NCBI GenBank assembly: GCA_004335635.1
Contig: QAXH01005775.1
Location: 3,866-53,765, forward strand
Direction: 5' to 3'
Origin: Chloromonas sp. AAM2
Taxonomy: Eukaryota > Chlorophyta > Chlorophyceae > Chlamydomonadales > Chlamydomonadaceae
Length of the DNA stretch: 49,900 nucleotides
Within the stretch, counting starts at the first letter, position 1, and each line of letters opens with the position of its first letter. This document shows, piece by piece, positions 37,311 to 48,900 of the stretch. A program made the position numbers and the translations under genes. Below the pieces are notes generated by a model. That model was not told the origin of the DNA, searched no databases, and was given only the letters and a program-made list of their open reading frames with translations.

Positions 37311-37522
37311 GGGAGTTGCCCCACCCCACCCTATCATGGGAAACCGATTGAAAACCGTGGATAACTTCGAAATGAATGAATTGCGAGACAGTTGCCGCGC
37401 AGCCACGCAATAGACATGATCCGTGCAAGGCCATGACTCACATAGCGAGCGGTACGGCTTGTGTTGGCGGAGCATCCGCGACGCATCACCTCGTACACAC
37501 TGGCTGCCAAGGCGTGTAGGCC
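37311..37522. promoter_or_regulatory. Divergent promoter region between MYND gene and ArsB-like gene
   Basis: There are 212 bp between the proposed minus-strand ATG (37310) and the ArsB ATG (37523). The latter has a strong GGCCATGGG context. No clear TATA element is visible. Shared regulation is inference. Confidence 0.4.
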
Positions 37523-40500
37523 ATGGGCTTTCCAGCTGTTGCAGCACTGCTGGTGTTCGCAGCCACTGTCGGCAGCGTCATCTTTCTGGTGCTCAGGCCG
37601 CAGCACCTTCAGATACAACTGAGGGGGACAAATTTTCATATTCCATTACACCATTGCTGGGTTCCTCTGCTTGGGGTGGCTGGCATGCTGATATGCCAGT
37701 CACTGGACATCAAGGACGTAGCAAAAGGACTTGGAGGCGATGAGCATGTACAGCCATACGGTGGGGTTCACGAATCCAAGGCATTGACCCAAAACAGCAT
37801 GACACTGGCACACCAGCATCACCATCACTTAGTTGACCCGCAAGTGACAAGGCCTGCTGCATAGCATTGTACAAGCTGAGATGTAAGGTGTACGCCAAGT
37901 CTATGGATTGTACTGGACTGTTGCAGCAGGCAGCAGCAATACAGATTGTCACAAGCAATACAAAACCCGCCTTGGTGAAGCAAGGGACAGTACACTGCAA
38001 GACCAGTCCCAGCAGGAGCCACTCAGCCATGAGCAAGCATTTAAGTGAAGGCCATCGCTGGCACATGCATTGGGCACACATTCATTCGCCAGGCACATTT
38101 TGGCACACACGTCAGCACACGTTGCATCAAGCATGCGCACACACGTCATCACTCTGTCACATATTGTAGGTATTCTCATTCTTTTCATGTCCCTGGCCTA
38201 CATTGCCGCCTCCTTGGACTCCACTGGCGTGTTTGCCTGGGCAGCCCTGCACATAACACATGCGTCCAGGGGCAGGGGACACATGCTATTCTTCCTTTAC
38301 TACGGGACCTCAGCTGTCATGACGGCCCTCACTTCAAATGACGTGTCTGTCATGACCCTCACACCCATTATTATCTACTTCTCACGGGCTACCAAGTGTG
38401 ACCCAATGGTGTGTGTCCGGCTGGCCAGCTCTGGCAGAACATGCCACTAGTATGCGTATGAATGCAGCAGCAGTTAGTAGCAGGGCAGACCAGCACGCGT
38501 CAATCAGCAGCAGTACTGACAGCAGCAGGATTGGGGCCAGCGCAGCAGCGAGTTTAGTCACGGTTAGTCTTCATTGATATGTCATAGGAGCGCTGATGTC
38601 ATAGTATCAGGCAACCTGTCGAGGACCATTTGTTATGCCAGGACTCGTCGTGCCTGTCTGTTTGCCTGCAGCCTTACCTCATTGCGGAGTTTGTTGCGGC
38701 CAACCTGTGGTCCATGCTGCTGTTCGTGGGTGAGCAGACAGGCCATGGGCAATCCCCCAACCTGCACGAATTGCCCATGCACTGACACTCCCCACCGGGG
38801 CCACCTGTCAAGTTCGGCCCCTTGACTGTTATGGCCGTCTGAAGATAGCCAGTCATCCCAGTCAATGAACCCAGTGCCCACCAGGACCACGTGTTATGCC
38901 CGACTTCTTTAGGTTTTGCACGAGTTGCCAACTGTAATGGTTCAACCACTTCAACTAAAACAAAGGCAGCGGTTAAGCCGCTGGCGGGATTCATATGCCC
39001 TGTCAGCGACACCTGATGCACAGGGCACATGGGCATGGCAGTGGCGTTGTACCACACAAACTATTGTATGTGCGTGCGTCTTTTGCAGGCAATCCCACCA
39101 ACATCATCGTGGCCAATGCATACAACCTGACCTTTGCCAGCTACACCCAGTGGATGGCACTGCCGACCCTAGGTGCGTGCAGGAATCTGGCCCTTGCCAC
39201 GCTCAAGTGTGCCTTGTTTACCAGTACATGACGGCACACAAAACGGTCACATCAATGTGCACACTCACGGGACACTGGTAAGGGCAACTAGAGCAGATAG
39301 CTGCTGCATGCACCCAGTGCTTGCCTGGCTTCTTGTGTGTGCCAGACACTATCATCATGGCCCTGCGACTTCAAAGGCCATGTTATTCAGGCCACACATG
39401 GCCACGTACCAGTCACGAGCGAAGTTAACCTGTTTGGCCTTGCCCGTCTGCAGCGGCTGGTTGCGTCTCCATGCTACAGCTCTACTACTCAGTCAGGCGC
39501 CAGTTACCCCTACAACTAGACCTGCCAAACACCGCCCCAAGCAGCATGCTGACCGACCGCGTAGGCGCGTGTGTGGGCGTAGCCAACATGGCCGCCTGTC
39601 TGCTGCTCCTGGGCTTTGCTCCCTCGCTGCACTGGGACATGTGGCTCATCACGCTGGTGTGTGCACTGGTGAGTGAGTGAGTGACTGACTGAGTGAGCGT
39701 CTTTTTACATCTCTGTCGTGCTGCAAGTTGAACAGAAGATGGATCAGGCTCCGTGTGGAGCATCATCATACTCGTATTGCCATGGACTGCTGGGCGAGTC
39801 TGAGAACCCCGTCATCACCTGGTTTTGAAGGTGCATGCGTCGTACAATGTGGTGGCGGCTGTGTGGCTGGATCCGATGACGGGCCGGTGGGTGGGGCTGA
39901 CCACGCTACTGGGCAGGAGGGAGGAGCCAGCACTAGAGGTGCGGGGATGGGAACCGGGAGCCATAGGACAGGAGGAAGGCGTGCAGCATGAGTGCCCAGC
40001 AGTCTGGTGTGTCCAGCTTGCTTTTTTCATCAATGCTTTCAAGTAAGCTTCGAGAGACAGGCAAAAACTGGCCCAAAGCTGACCCAGGATGCGATTTGCT
40101 TGGATTTGATTACCAGACATCTGCTCAACTAAACATTGTCGCACAGTGGCAGATGACAGCGGCAGATGACAGCGGCAGATGATGACGGCGGCAGATGATG
40201 ACGGCGGCAGAGGACGCCGGCAGAGGACAGCGGCAGATGACAGAGGCAGATGCCAGAGGCAGATGACAGAGGCAGATGACAGAGGCAGATGACAGAGGCA
40301 GAGGACAGCGGCAGAGGACAGCGGCAGAGGACAGCGGCAGAGGACAGCGGCAGAGGACAGCGGCAGATGACAGAGGCAGAGGACAGAGGCAGAGGACAGG
40401 GGCAGAGGACAGGGGCAGATGACAGAGGCAGATGACAGGGGCAGAGGACAGGGGCAGAGGACAGCGGCAGAGGACAGCGGCAGAGGACAGCGGCAGAGGA

Positions 40501-43500
40501 CAGGGGCAGAGGACAGGGGCAGATGACAGCGGCAGATGACAGAGGCAGAGGACAGAGGCAGAGGACAGTGGCAGGTGACAGTGGCTTGAGGGTCAAGGAA
40601 AATGGGTAGGGCAGGGGGGTTGCACACATCTTGGTGGCCTTCCAGCATCTAGATGGCGTGTAGATGGGGACATGTCATGATAGGAAAGCGGAGAGCAGAA
40701 TTGAACGACGATGGCAGCCTGGAGGAGAGGAGACCAGTGTACTAAGCTGAGCGTTCACACATGGTGCCTGCTCCGATGCTTGGTGCAGCGGCAGCGCAGT
40801 CTGCCCCCGTACAATGCCTCTTCTCCCGATGAGCGGGAAGCAGACGCCATCCTCAGCCAAGAGTACGGCCCCTCGGCCTTTCTTAAGCCCGCCAAGCCCG
40901 CGCTGCGCCCCTCCCTGTTCGCATTCCTGGCGTCCATGGGTGGGGCAGCAAAGGGCCAGGTCGCCAGGGGCGGTGGTGGCCTGGGCAGGCGCAGCATGCC
41001 GGGGGGCACAGGGATAGTGGCGGGTTCAGGGGCAGTGGGCAGCATGTCGCCTGCTGCCTGTGCATCTCCAACTAGGTAAGCCTGGGCCGCGGCAGGAAGG
41101 CATATTAGTTACGACAGCAGTGAAGCACAAGTGCCCACGTGTCAAGCTGAACTCGGTGTGGGTGTTTTCTGTTACACGGTGCCGCTCACAGGTCAAGTTC
41201 AGAACTCCTTTATGGGTCACTCAACATCAGCCTGGGTTGTTGCACAACTGCGTGCTCTGCTATGCAATGTGGCAACTGCAGTGTGCCCTTTTATAGAGTG
41301 AAATTAAGAACCTCTTTACTCGCTGCAGTTCACCGACTACTACTATGTTGTGTGCTCGAGTGATTGTTTGCAATTCGTCTTACCACAACTCAACACTCGC
41401 CTTCCTGTGTATGCGCAGCCCCCGATGGCAGTTCAGTGGCGGGTCTCTCTCCCAGAAGAGCTCAGGCTCGGCCTTCCCCTCATTCATCACCAGCAGACTC
41501 CTGTCAGCTGTGTCCAAGGGACCAACACCAGATGCCCTCAACACACAGTTGAGCGGGACACAGGACAGGCCTTCGGCACCAAGTGAACCACGGAGGTCGA
41601 TTTCAGGCGGTTTGGAGTTTAACAGCAACAGCGTTGTGCGTGCTGAGCGCAGTGCTGTGCTTGGCAGCCTGCCGTCGGTGCCTCGTTCGGTTAGCTGGGG
41701 CCATGATCTGATGGCGGTGGTAGGTGAGGAGATGTCTGCCCTGCAACCCTCTGCTGCTGTTGGCTTGCAACCCATGTCTGAGGATCGGACAGAACCCACA
41801 ACCACGGCCAATGCTTCAGCAGCCCCGCAAACCACAGGAGGGCAAGAGGGCACGTCAACAGGCACAAATGGCTTGCCTTACGCACGGCAGATGAATCCTG
41901 CAAGCCAGCCAGTGCCAGGGGAGTCAGCCAAGGGGGCAGGCGTGGCGGGGTTGAGACGGTCTGGCAGCGAGCAGACACTTGCCAAAGTCACTATGACACG
42001 AGGTATTGACGTGCCGCAGGCAAAGGGCACCGTCAGAGCAAGCATAGGCCGCGGCGGCACACCTGGTGTGCAAGCGCCAAACAGTTGTCTGAGTGACGAA
42101 GATGAGCAGTGGCACGTGGCCAGTGGCCCCAGTGCATTACTTTTAGCTACAAATAGTTCATTGGAGGATGTGAGGTTAGCCTGGCGACGACACCAACAGC
42201 AGCAACATCATCATCGAGAGCCACAGTCCGATTCAAATGCATCAGCTTCAGGCTCTTCCCGCAAGACACGAGGCAAGACACGAGGCACAAAAGGCGCGCT
42301 GCGCACTCCAGTTGCCACGACACCGGCTGCGGTTGGAACACCACGTGATGCATCAGTTACATCGGTTCGATCGGTTGGGGTCAGAAACGTCTGGCCTGGC
42401 AGCACAACCCCACCAGGCCAGAATCATGACCGATGCAACATGACTGGCATGGATGCTCGTCCAACCGACACACAGCCCTTAAGAGCCTCGGTTTTGGCAG
42501 CTGCGCTAAAGGTGGGGTTAGAATCTGGGTGCTCCCAATCTTCCCAGGACCACCAGCAGCGTCAGGGAGAGCCTGAAGCTGTAGCATTGACGGTTGCGCC
42601 CTCACCCATAGCCAAGTTCAAACCCTGGGCACACTGGGGCGCCCCGGCAGGGATGCCTCTGCAAAACCAACTGGAACACGAGAGTGAGCGGGTACGGCTT
42701 TTATCAGGCACCCTGCGGCACAGCAGTGAGCCTAATGGCACAGCCACTCGGCATTGCAATGCTGACCGGGCTGTGGACATGGAGCCGTCACTGCAGGATG
42801 GCAAGTCTCAGGGGCCAGGCGAGGCGGGCTCACTGCGTGTGGATGGGGATGGGGACAGTGGCATGGACGAGCTCGAGCCGCCCGCCCGCGGATTCATGCG
42901 TACTCTGACCAGCCTGCCATGGGAGGTGAGCAACAGTACGCATTCAGAAACCACCTTCTCTATAAGCTAGGATGAGTGGTCCAGTGCCTAGGAGTAGGCT
43001 TGCCAGCGTGTGCGACTGTAGCATCAACATGTGGGCAGAGCGCTGCTGCATCTCAGTTCAACATGGTTACGGTCAGCCTCACAACCAGTGCATGAAATGT
43101 GTAACAACTTTTTCACTGACTGAACTGCCACCTGATACCCTAGGTGCATAACACACTATCACTTTCCTGCTTCAACAACGCAACCAGATGAACAGAGACA
43201 ACGCTAATAATCACATGTGGATCGCATGCACAGGTGGTTCCTTTCGTCCTGGGTATGTTTGTACTAGTCGAAGGTCTCAGGGTGCAGGGCTGGGTTGAAA
43301 CGCTAGCACACGGCCTGGGCACCCTCTGCGGGATGGGATGGCTCGGCGGCGCGCTCCTGCTCATGGGTCCGTTGAGCGTGGGCCTGTGCAACGTCATCAA
43401 CAACCAGCCCATGGCCATCCTCCTGACCACAGTCTGCCTACAGCCACAGTTCCTTGAGGCGGTCAATTCTGCCCTTGGTGTGGTGGTGGTGGAAGGAGCT

Positions 43501-44127
43501 AGTGATGGCGATGGGCAGGGGCAGGCGAGGGCGGTGCAGCAGGCCGCGCTGTTTGCGGTGGTGGTGGGATCCAACGTGGGCGCGCTGTTCACGCTGATCG
43601 GCGCTCTGGCAGGCATCATGTAGGTGGACAGGGAGTGGGCAATGAGGAGTCGTCAGTGTGGGCCGGCACATGGACTGGGGAAGGCAAGGGTTGGGCGTGT
43701 GGGTGTGTGGGATGGGGTGGGAAGACTGCATTTGGGGTAGGTGGTGGGTGAAAGTGGCCAACAGGGTGTTTGATGCGCAGGCAAGTGGATGCACCACAGG
43801 TCAAGAGTCTACACCACAGGTAGGCAGCTAATGGATACTGTGGAGAGAAGAGCAGGGATAGGCAAGACTGCAGAGTGTAGGTGGTGCCAATACGCAAGTG
43901 GGTTTTATGGTTGGCTTGGGAGTGAGCAACCGATGTTCTATGCACCCGTGGTGGCTGCTGCTGCTGCCATCCCCTTTTGCGTGTGCAGGTGGTCTAACAT
44001 CATGCGCGAGATGAAGGTGCACATCACCTACATGGAGTTCGTGCGTGCCATGCTGCCTCTGGGCCTGAGCTCCATGCTGGTGTCCCTGCTCGTGCTCTGG
44101 GCGGAGGTCACTGTCTGGTCTAGCTGA
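37523..44127 (+). CDS. ArsB/NhaD-family arsenite-type efflux transporter with giant central loop
   Basis: Ten exons: 37523-37760, 38170-38408, 38672-38729, 39089-39172, 39454-39668, 39831-39938, 40789-41075, 41419-42925, 43234-43619 and 43989-44127 (3261 nt, 1086 aa, all phases join). The N-terminal half has hydrophobic helices and ArsB-type motifs: FMSLAYIAASLDSTG, LTSNDVSVMTLTPIIIYF, PYLIAEFVAANLWSMLLFVGNPTN. The C-terminal half has VPFVLGMFVLVEGL, VGLCNVINNQPMAILLTT, VVVGSNVGALFTLIGALAGIMW and a final EFVRAMLPLGL helix. The paired GNPTN and NNQPM motifs mark the inverted-repeat ion-transporter fold. Family members move arsenite or antimonite (ArsB), or other anions or Na+/H+, across membranes; the substrate here is inferred. 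Residues about 314-912, between the two halves, are Ser/Gly/Gln-rich and probably disordered. Typical ArsB proteins are near 430 residues with a short loop. No arsenic-regulatory or ATPase gene lies nearby. Confidence 0.85.
40143..40580. repeat. 13-bp minisatellite in ArsB-like gene intron
   Basis: About 33 imperfect tandem copies of a 13-bp unit of the type AGGACAGCGGCAG lie in the intron 39939-40788. Variants are CAGCGG, CAGAGG or CAGGGG, and GATGA or GAGGA. Neighbouring GGACAG words recur every 13 bp, for example around 40321-40360. Because 13 is not a multiple of 3 and the unit has no stop on the minus strand, all three minus frames stay open. This makes long spurious Pro/Leu/Ser/Ala reading frames. 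Confidence 0.93.
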
Positions 44128-45944
44128 GCCAGCCAGGACTAGGGCGCCCCTGCAGACGTCATCATCAGCACCATCATCATTGATCGCTAATTGATATTGA
44201 TATTGCACAAACGCACGGCCCTGCCGTGGACGTCTCGTACCAGAGCACGTCCACGCTGCTGATTTGGAATCAATTCATTACAGGTTACGTGGTTGCCAGC
44301 TCGGCATGAACGGAAATCGCATTCACATACATGGGCATGGTTGGCCTGCTTCATCTGACAGGTGTGCTGGCAGGAGGGCTCGTGCCCAGGTCCTTGCATC
44401 AACACACAGATAACATGGCCTGTAGCTAGCCGTGAGCCGTGGAGTAAGACCTTACAAGGAGGGAGTGCACACCAGCAGCTGGCATGTTCGCGATCAGCAA
44501 TGGCAACCTCTATACTTGATATTTGCAGGGATCAAGTCTGTTGGACCTTAGATTCAGTAGTGGGTCCAGCTGTGAGCCTTGGAGTACGACTCTACGCTGG
44601 CAACGTCTGTACTTGATAGGAAAGCAGCAATTCTGCGGACATGAATTCAAAAGTGGGTTCGGAACCGTTCACAGTAGACGTACTTGCCGACGATCACGCA
44701 CCTCTAAATGTCTCATGTTTACGTTGTGGTTACATTGCAAAACATTGCAAAACAAAACACTACGGGTGAACCTGACACGTGGAGTGCATGTGTTTTGGCT
44801 AACGCGGGTAGACAGACAGTAGGTGACCCAGACATGGGTAGACAGACAGTAGGTGGTCCAGGCCGGTGCCATGAATTACCATGTCATTTCCTGTCATTTC
44901 ACCGCGCGCGCTCTGTATACCGCACGTGTGCATGGCATGCAGCATTGGCTTTGATAATGTTGCCCGTACGAGACATGTTGCAGGTTCAGTCGCTAGACCA
45001 TGTGAAAGGTCTTCTGTGCAAGGTCTTGCGTATGTGTCAGCGAGCAGCGTTTGCTCGAGGTTGCGAAGCTAGCTTCGTACTTTGTGTCGCGCTGTGCTGC
45101 GTGTCGACCTTCATCAGTGCTGGCTGCACGGGCTTGTGCCTTGGTGCTAGGGTGGCTAGCACAAGGTCTTTAGTCAGGCCTGAAACAAACATTGTGTCAG
45201 CCTTGCCAATCCCTGCATCTGGGGGCCCTAGTTGACCTTAAGCACAGGCCTGATTGAAGTTTTTGCTATCCTGACTACTCGTGAGTTGGGCTGAGTAGCA
45301 GCTTAGTAGCATTACTGCTGCCGTCGCTGCTATGCCGAGGTATGCTGCTCGAGTGCCGTGGTTGGGACAAATGCAGAGCATTTGGATTGGCGACCATATA
45401 GTTCATGTCTGGCTGGAACCCGCGACAGTGCCAAGAATGCCAAGAGAAGTGCGTTCTCGCATCAAACTGGGTGCTATGGCGGGCGCACTGGACGTTATGG
45501 CGGGCGCACTGTTTTGATCGGGGAGGACGGTTGGGGCGATCAGCTTTGGCGCAGAGGATGCCACCTCAGAGGCACACTGAGTTGCACAGTGACGTTGTGT
45601 CACATTGCTCGCGGCGCAATTATCAACAGCTCGCTTGATTGCCTGAAAGCTGGAAGCGCTTGCTCTCGCCTTGTTCACTAGTCTGGAATTCTTCAGAAGC
45701 CACGCAAGTCCATTGTCACGCGATCGGTCTGCCACGTGCACACCCGGCGGTTGAGTTTTAACCGTTCGCATCCATGCTTGCGTTTAATCAAGGGCTTGAT
45801 GGCAACCAGCAAGTCACATCGGCGGTCGTTGTTCTGATGTCGTAATGTCAAGGGGCACGTGGCCGACCTGCACCTGAGGCCATGGGTTTTACAGGTGTTG
45901 CGTTTCAAGCGTGACGCTGGGACTGTGGCAACCCAGCAGCATCC
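44128..45944. other. 1.8-kb spacer with small direct repeats, no gene seen
   Basis: I find no convincing gene between the ArsB stop and the next start. A diverged block is repeated at 44432-44523 and 44572-44620 (GTGAGCC[GT]TGGAGTA, then CAAC[CG]TCT[AG]TACTTGATA). A 30-bp tandem pair starts at 44806 and 44836 (GGGTAGACAGACAGTAGGTG). A 16-bp word, TATGGCGGGCGCACTG, occurs at 45475 and 45496. The longest frame (44708-45235) has no domain or codon pattern supporting it. Confidence 0.5.
44806..44865. repeat. 30-bp tandem repeat, two copies
   Basis: Copies begin at 44806 and 44836 with the shared 20-bp core GGGTAGACAGACAGTAGGTG, followed by diverged CCAG-containing ends. The repeat is intergenic. 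Confidence 0.85.
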
Positions 45945-48900
45945 ATGCGTGGCACGTGCAGCTTGGCGGCTTGGGCACTGCTCAAGACCAGGCAGGTATG
46001 TAACGTGCCATGCAGCCCACTATGGACACCACTAGCAACAATAACTGAATGCCAGATTTTCTTGCTTTGCTTCGCTGCTTGTGATGCAGGCGCAGCTGCA
46101 CGGCAGCAGTTTCCCACAGCTGATGGCAGCAGGCTGTCACAGCCACACAGCCAGCGCTTATGGCAACCGCGGCCTGCATCCAGCACCCAGCAGGGAGACC
46201 CCTGTGACCAGCTCAGGCAATCAAGGTACCGTAGGCACTGGAAACAATGGCAGTTATGGCGCACGTGATGCAGTGAGCAACACTTTTGCTGTCGACCGAT
46301 CTGAAGGGCAGGCAGCCTCATGTTCTACCAGCCAGCCCTCCACCCAGACCAGCCAAACTCCCTCCACGTGGCTCTCGGTTTCTAACAGGGCTGCACAAGA
46401 AGATGCATCACAGGAGCAGGACAGCACCAGTCTGTGTTCCCACCCACAGCCCACCACGTCATATCAGCAACCCACAAGCACACACACACATGCTGTGCCT
46501 GCATCTGCTTCAGCCACTACAGACCTGATTTTCAGCCAGCTCCAGCCTGCAGCAGCACACACGGTATTGCAGTTGGCGCTTCCAACACACCATCAACCCA
46601 ACTACCACCGCCGCCCGCCTGCCTTCCCGCCCTCTGCCCGCCCCACCCTGCACACTCCCCGCCTATTCTCCGCGGCGGCCCCTCCTCCTGAACCCGCGGC
46701 CCCACCCTCCGCCCCGCTCCTATCACGTCCCATTGCTGACAAGCCCAACCTTTCACAGGCACTGACAGATGTCACCGCTCTCGCTAGGCGGTGCTCAGGG
46801 CAAGACAGCCAGGAGCTACAATCAGCCGTAGAGGCTGTTAGGGCTGCCCACTGGTCCGAGCTGGCCGCCTGCCCTGCAGAGAACTTGGTGCAGGCTGTGG
46901 AAGCCATCAGCTACGCTGATTCAGCCCTGGTCGCGCGATCTCTCATGGGCGGACTGGGTCACGCACTTGATGAGGTTAGTAATGTTGGTTATTGTTTCAA
47001 ATGAGGCCTTACTGCGTTCACTGTCTCCTGCAACAACCGTTTTGGCACAATCAGTCATGACTGGTTGCAACATGGCAAGTGTTAGAGCAGGGCCTGCTGG
47101 TTGCCAGGATTGCTGTCCATCTGTTGTGAAGATCTCGCAGCATTGCTCAGATTCATCAGTGAACTACTGTGATGTCCAATTGTGGCAGGCATGGGCTTAG
47201 CTGTGTATCGGATCCGCAGGTCTCCAGTCTAATGACACATGCAAACATACACTGAACTACAACTATGTCCCACTCCCTGTGCACATCAACTCATGCACTG
47301 ACCCATGCCATGCAGATGTGCGGGCTGGCTGACACCATGACCCCAGACCTGCTCATGCGTGCCATCAAGGCCCGGGCTCGTGCCGGCGATCCCGGGCACC
47401 CACTTTTGCGTGTAATCAGCAACACGATTATGTCAACCCCCGGCCGTTTCTCCGTTACTGACGTGCTACACATGCTCAGGGCAGCCCAGAAGACGGCTTT
47501 CATCCATACCCCCCTCATGGAGGGGGTTGCACTAAAGCTTTTGGCACACCAAGACCAGCTATCCATTGAAACCATGCGGAATGCGCTCGAGTTGTATGGG
47601 GCCATGCAGTACAAGCAGTTGGAGCTGTTTGGTGCTTTGTGCGACCATGTGGTGAGGCGCCATGCGGAGCTCACACCTCAGCAACTCGTTGGGTTCCTGC
47701 CCCCATGCGCGCACGTGGGCTACCGGCATGCCGAGCTGCCAGCGCTCACAGCAGCAAGACTGATTGAGTTGATAGAGTGTCAGGTGAGGCCATTGGCAGC
47801 GTACACAATCTGTGCAGTGGAAGAGCAAGGGTAGGCTGTCGGCAGCAAACATGCCTTGTCCACTTTACTGCAAACTGTATGCGCCAGTCCACTGTCTTAT
47901 GCAGCTTGTGTTCCCCGATGTGAAGGTTTGTGTGTTAGATCCATCTTAGCCTAGGCAACTGGCCTTTCTCCTGCCCGTTTGCTTAGTTCGCTTTGTCTCC
48001 TTGCCCATGGTCAGTATCCTGTGACGGTTTCCCTGATGCAGCGCCGTATCAACATGTATTCATGCGTTACTGTGTCGCTGGCCAGCAGTGCCTGCCAGTC
48101 CGTGGCTCTGTCTTCTCTCTTGTGGTGCCAGCCGCCAAGGCGTTCTACATGCTACAATTCCCACACACCAAGCTGCGGAATACGCTGGCTACGGTCATCA
48201 TAGACAATACGTACAGGTAAAGCAGTATCTATAGATGAGTTGCTGACAGACATCAGCTGCTGAAGTTGGGTGACTCAATTCGAGCAGTTTCCGTGGTGCA
48301 GTTTGCCACGTCACAGCCTTGTTATGCAAATCACACGTCATAAACAGGCTGAAACTCAGCACTTTATGCCATTCAGACGTCATGACCAGGCTGAAACTCA
48401 GCGGCTGAGCTCGGTCCAGCCTGTTTATTGACCTTTGAATTGCATAAACGGGCCGACTCCAGGCTCAGTTGCGATGAAGTAAGATGGAATTCAAAAGCCT
48501 TTAGAACCCAATCTGCATAGAACCCAATAATGTTGATGTTCACCTGCAGGCTGGTGCGCATATATGGTCCTCAGGTGCTGGTGCAGCTCACCTCCCATGT
48601 GGCCCAGCTGAGTACCACCCCGCACCAGGCCATGGCTAACAAGGTGGCGGAGGAAGCCACCCAGCTGCTGCAGCGCCAGCACCAGCCAGCACCTGCCAGC
48701 CGGCGGCTGTCCCAGCTCCAGCACCAGCAGCGGCCGCAGGCGGCAGAGGTTGACTTGGGCCATGAGTGGTGCACGCGTGTGTTGCATGCGGTGGTGATGC
48801 TGCATGCGGGCCGGGGGTGGGAGCAGGCGGGGACGGGCGGGCAGGCGGGTAGCGGGTCTGCCGGGTCATTGCTTAGCAGTTGGGCACATGGTACTGATGG

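Noticed and set aside
39815..40648. Long minus-strand Pro/Leu/Ser/Ala reading frame (and two overlapping ones)
   Set aside because: It is produced entirely by the 13-bp minisatellite, is antisense to an intron, and overlaps the coding exon 39831-39938 at one end. It has no domain.
38170..44127. Na+/H+ antiporter NhaD or SLC13-type carrier instead of ArsB
   Set aside because: The helix motifs (SLDSTG, GNPTN, NNQPM, AGIMW) look closest to the ArsB branch from memory. The substrate remains unproven, so I note only the superfamily with certainty.
44708..45235. 175-codon plus-strand frame in the spacer
   Set aside because: It overlaps the 30-bp tandem repeat and has a Cys-rich random composition, no good splice context and no recognisable domain.
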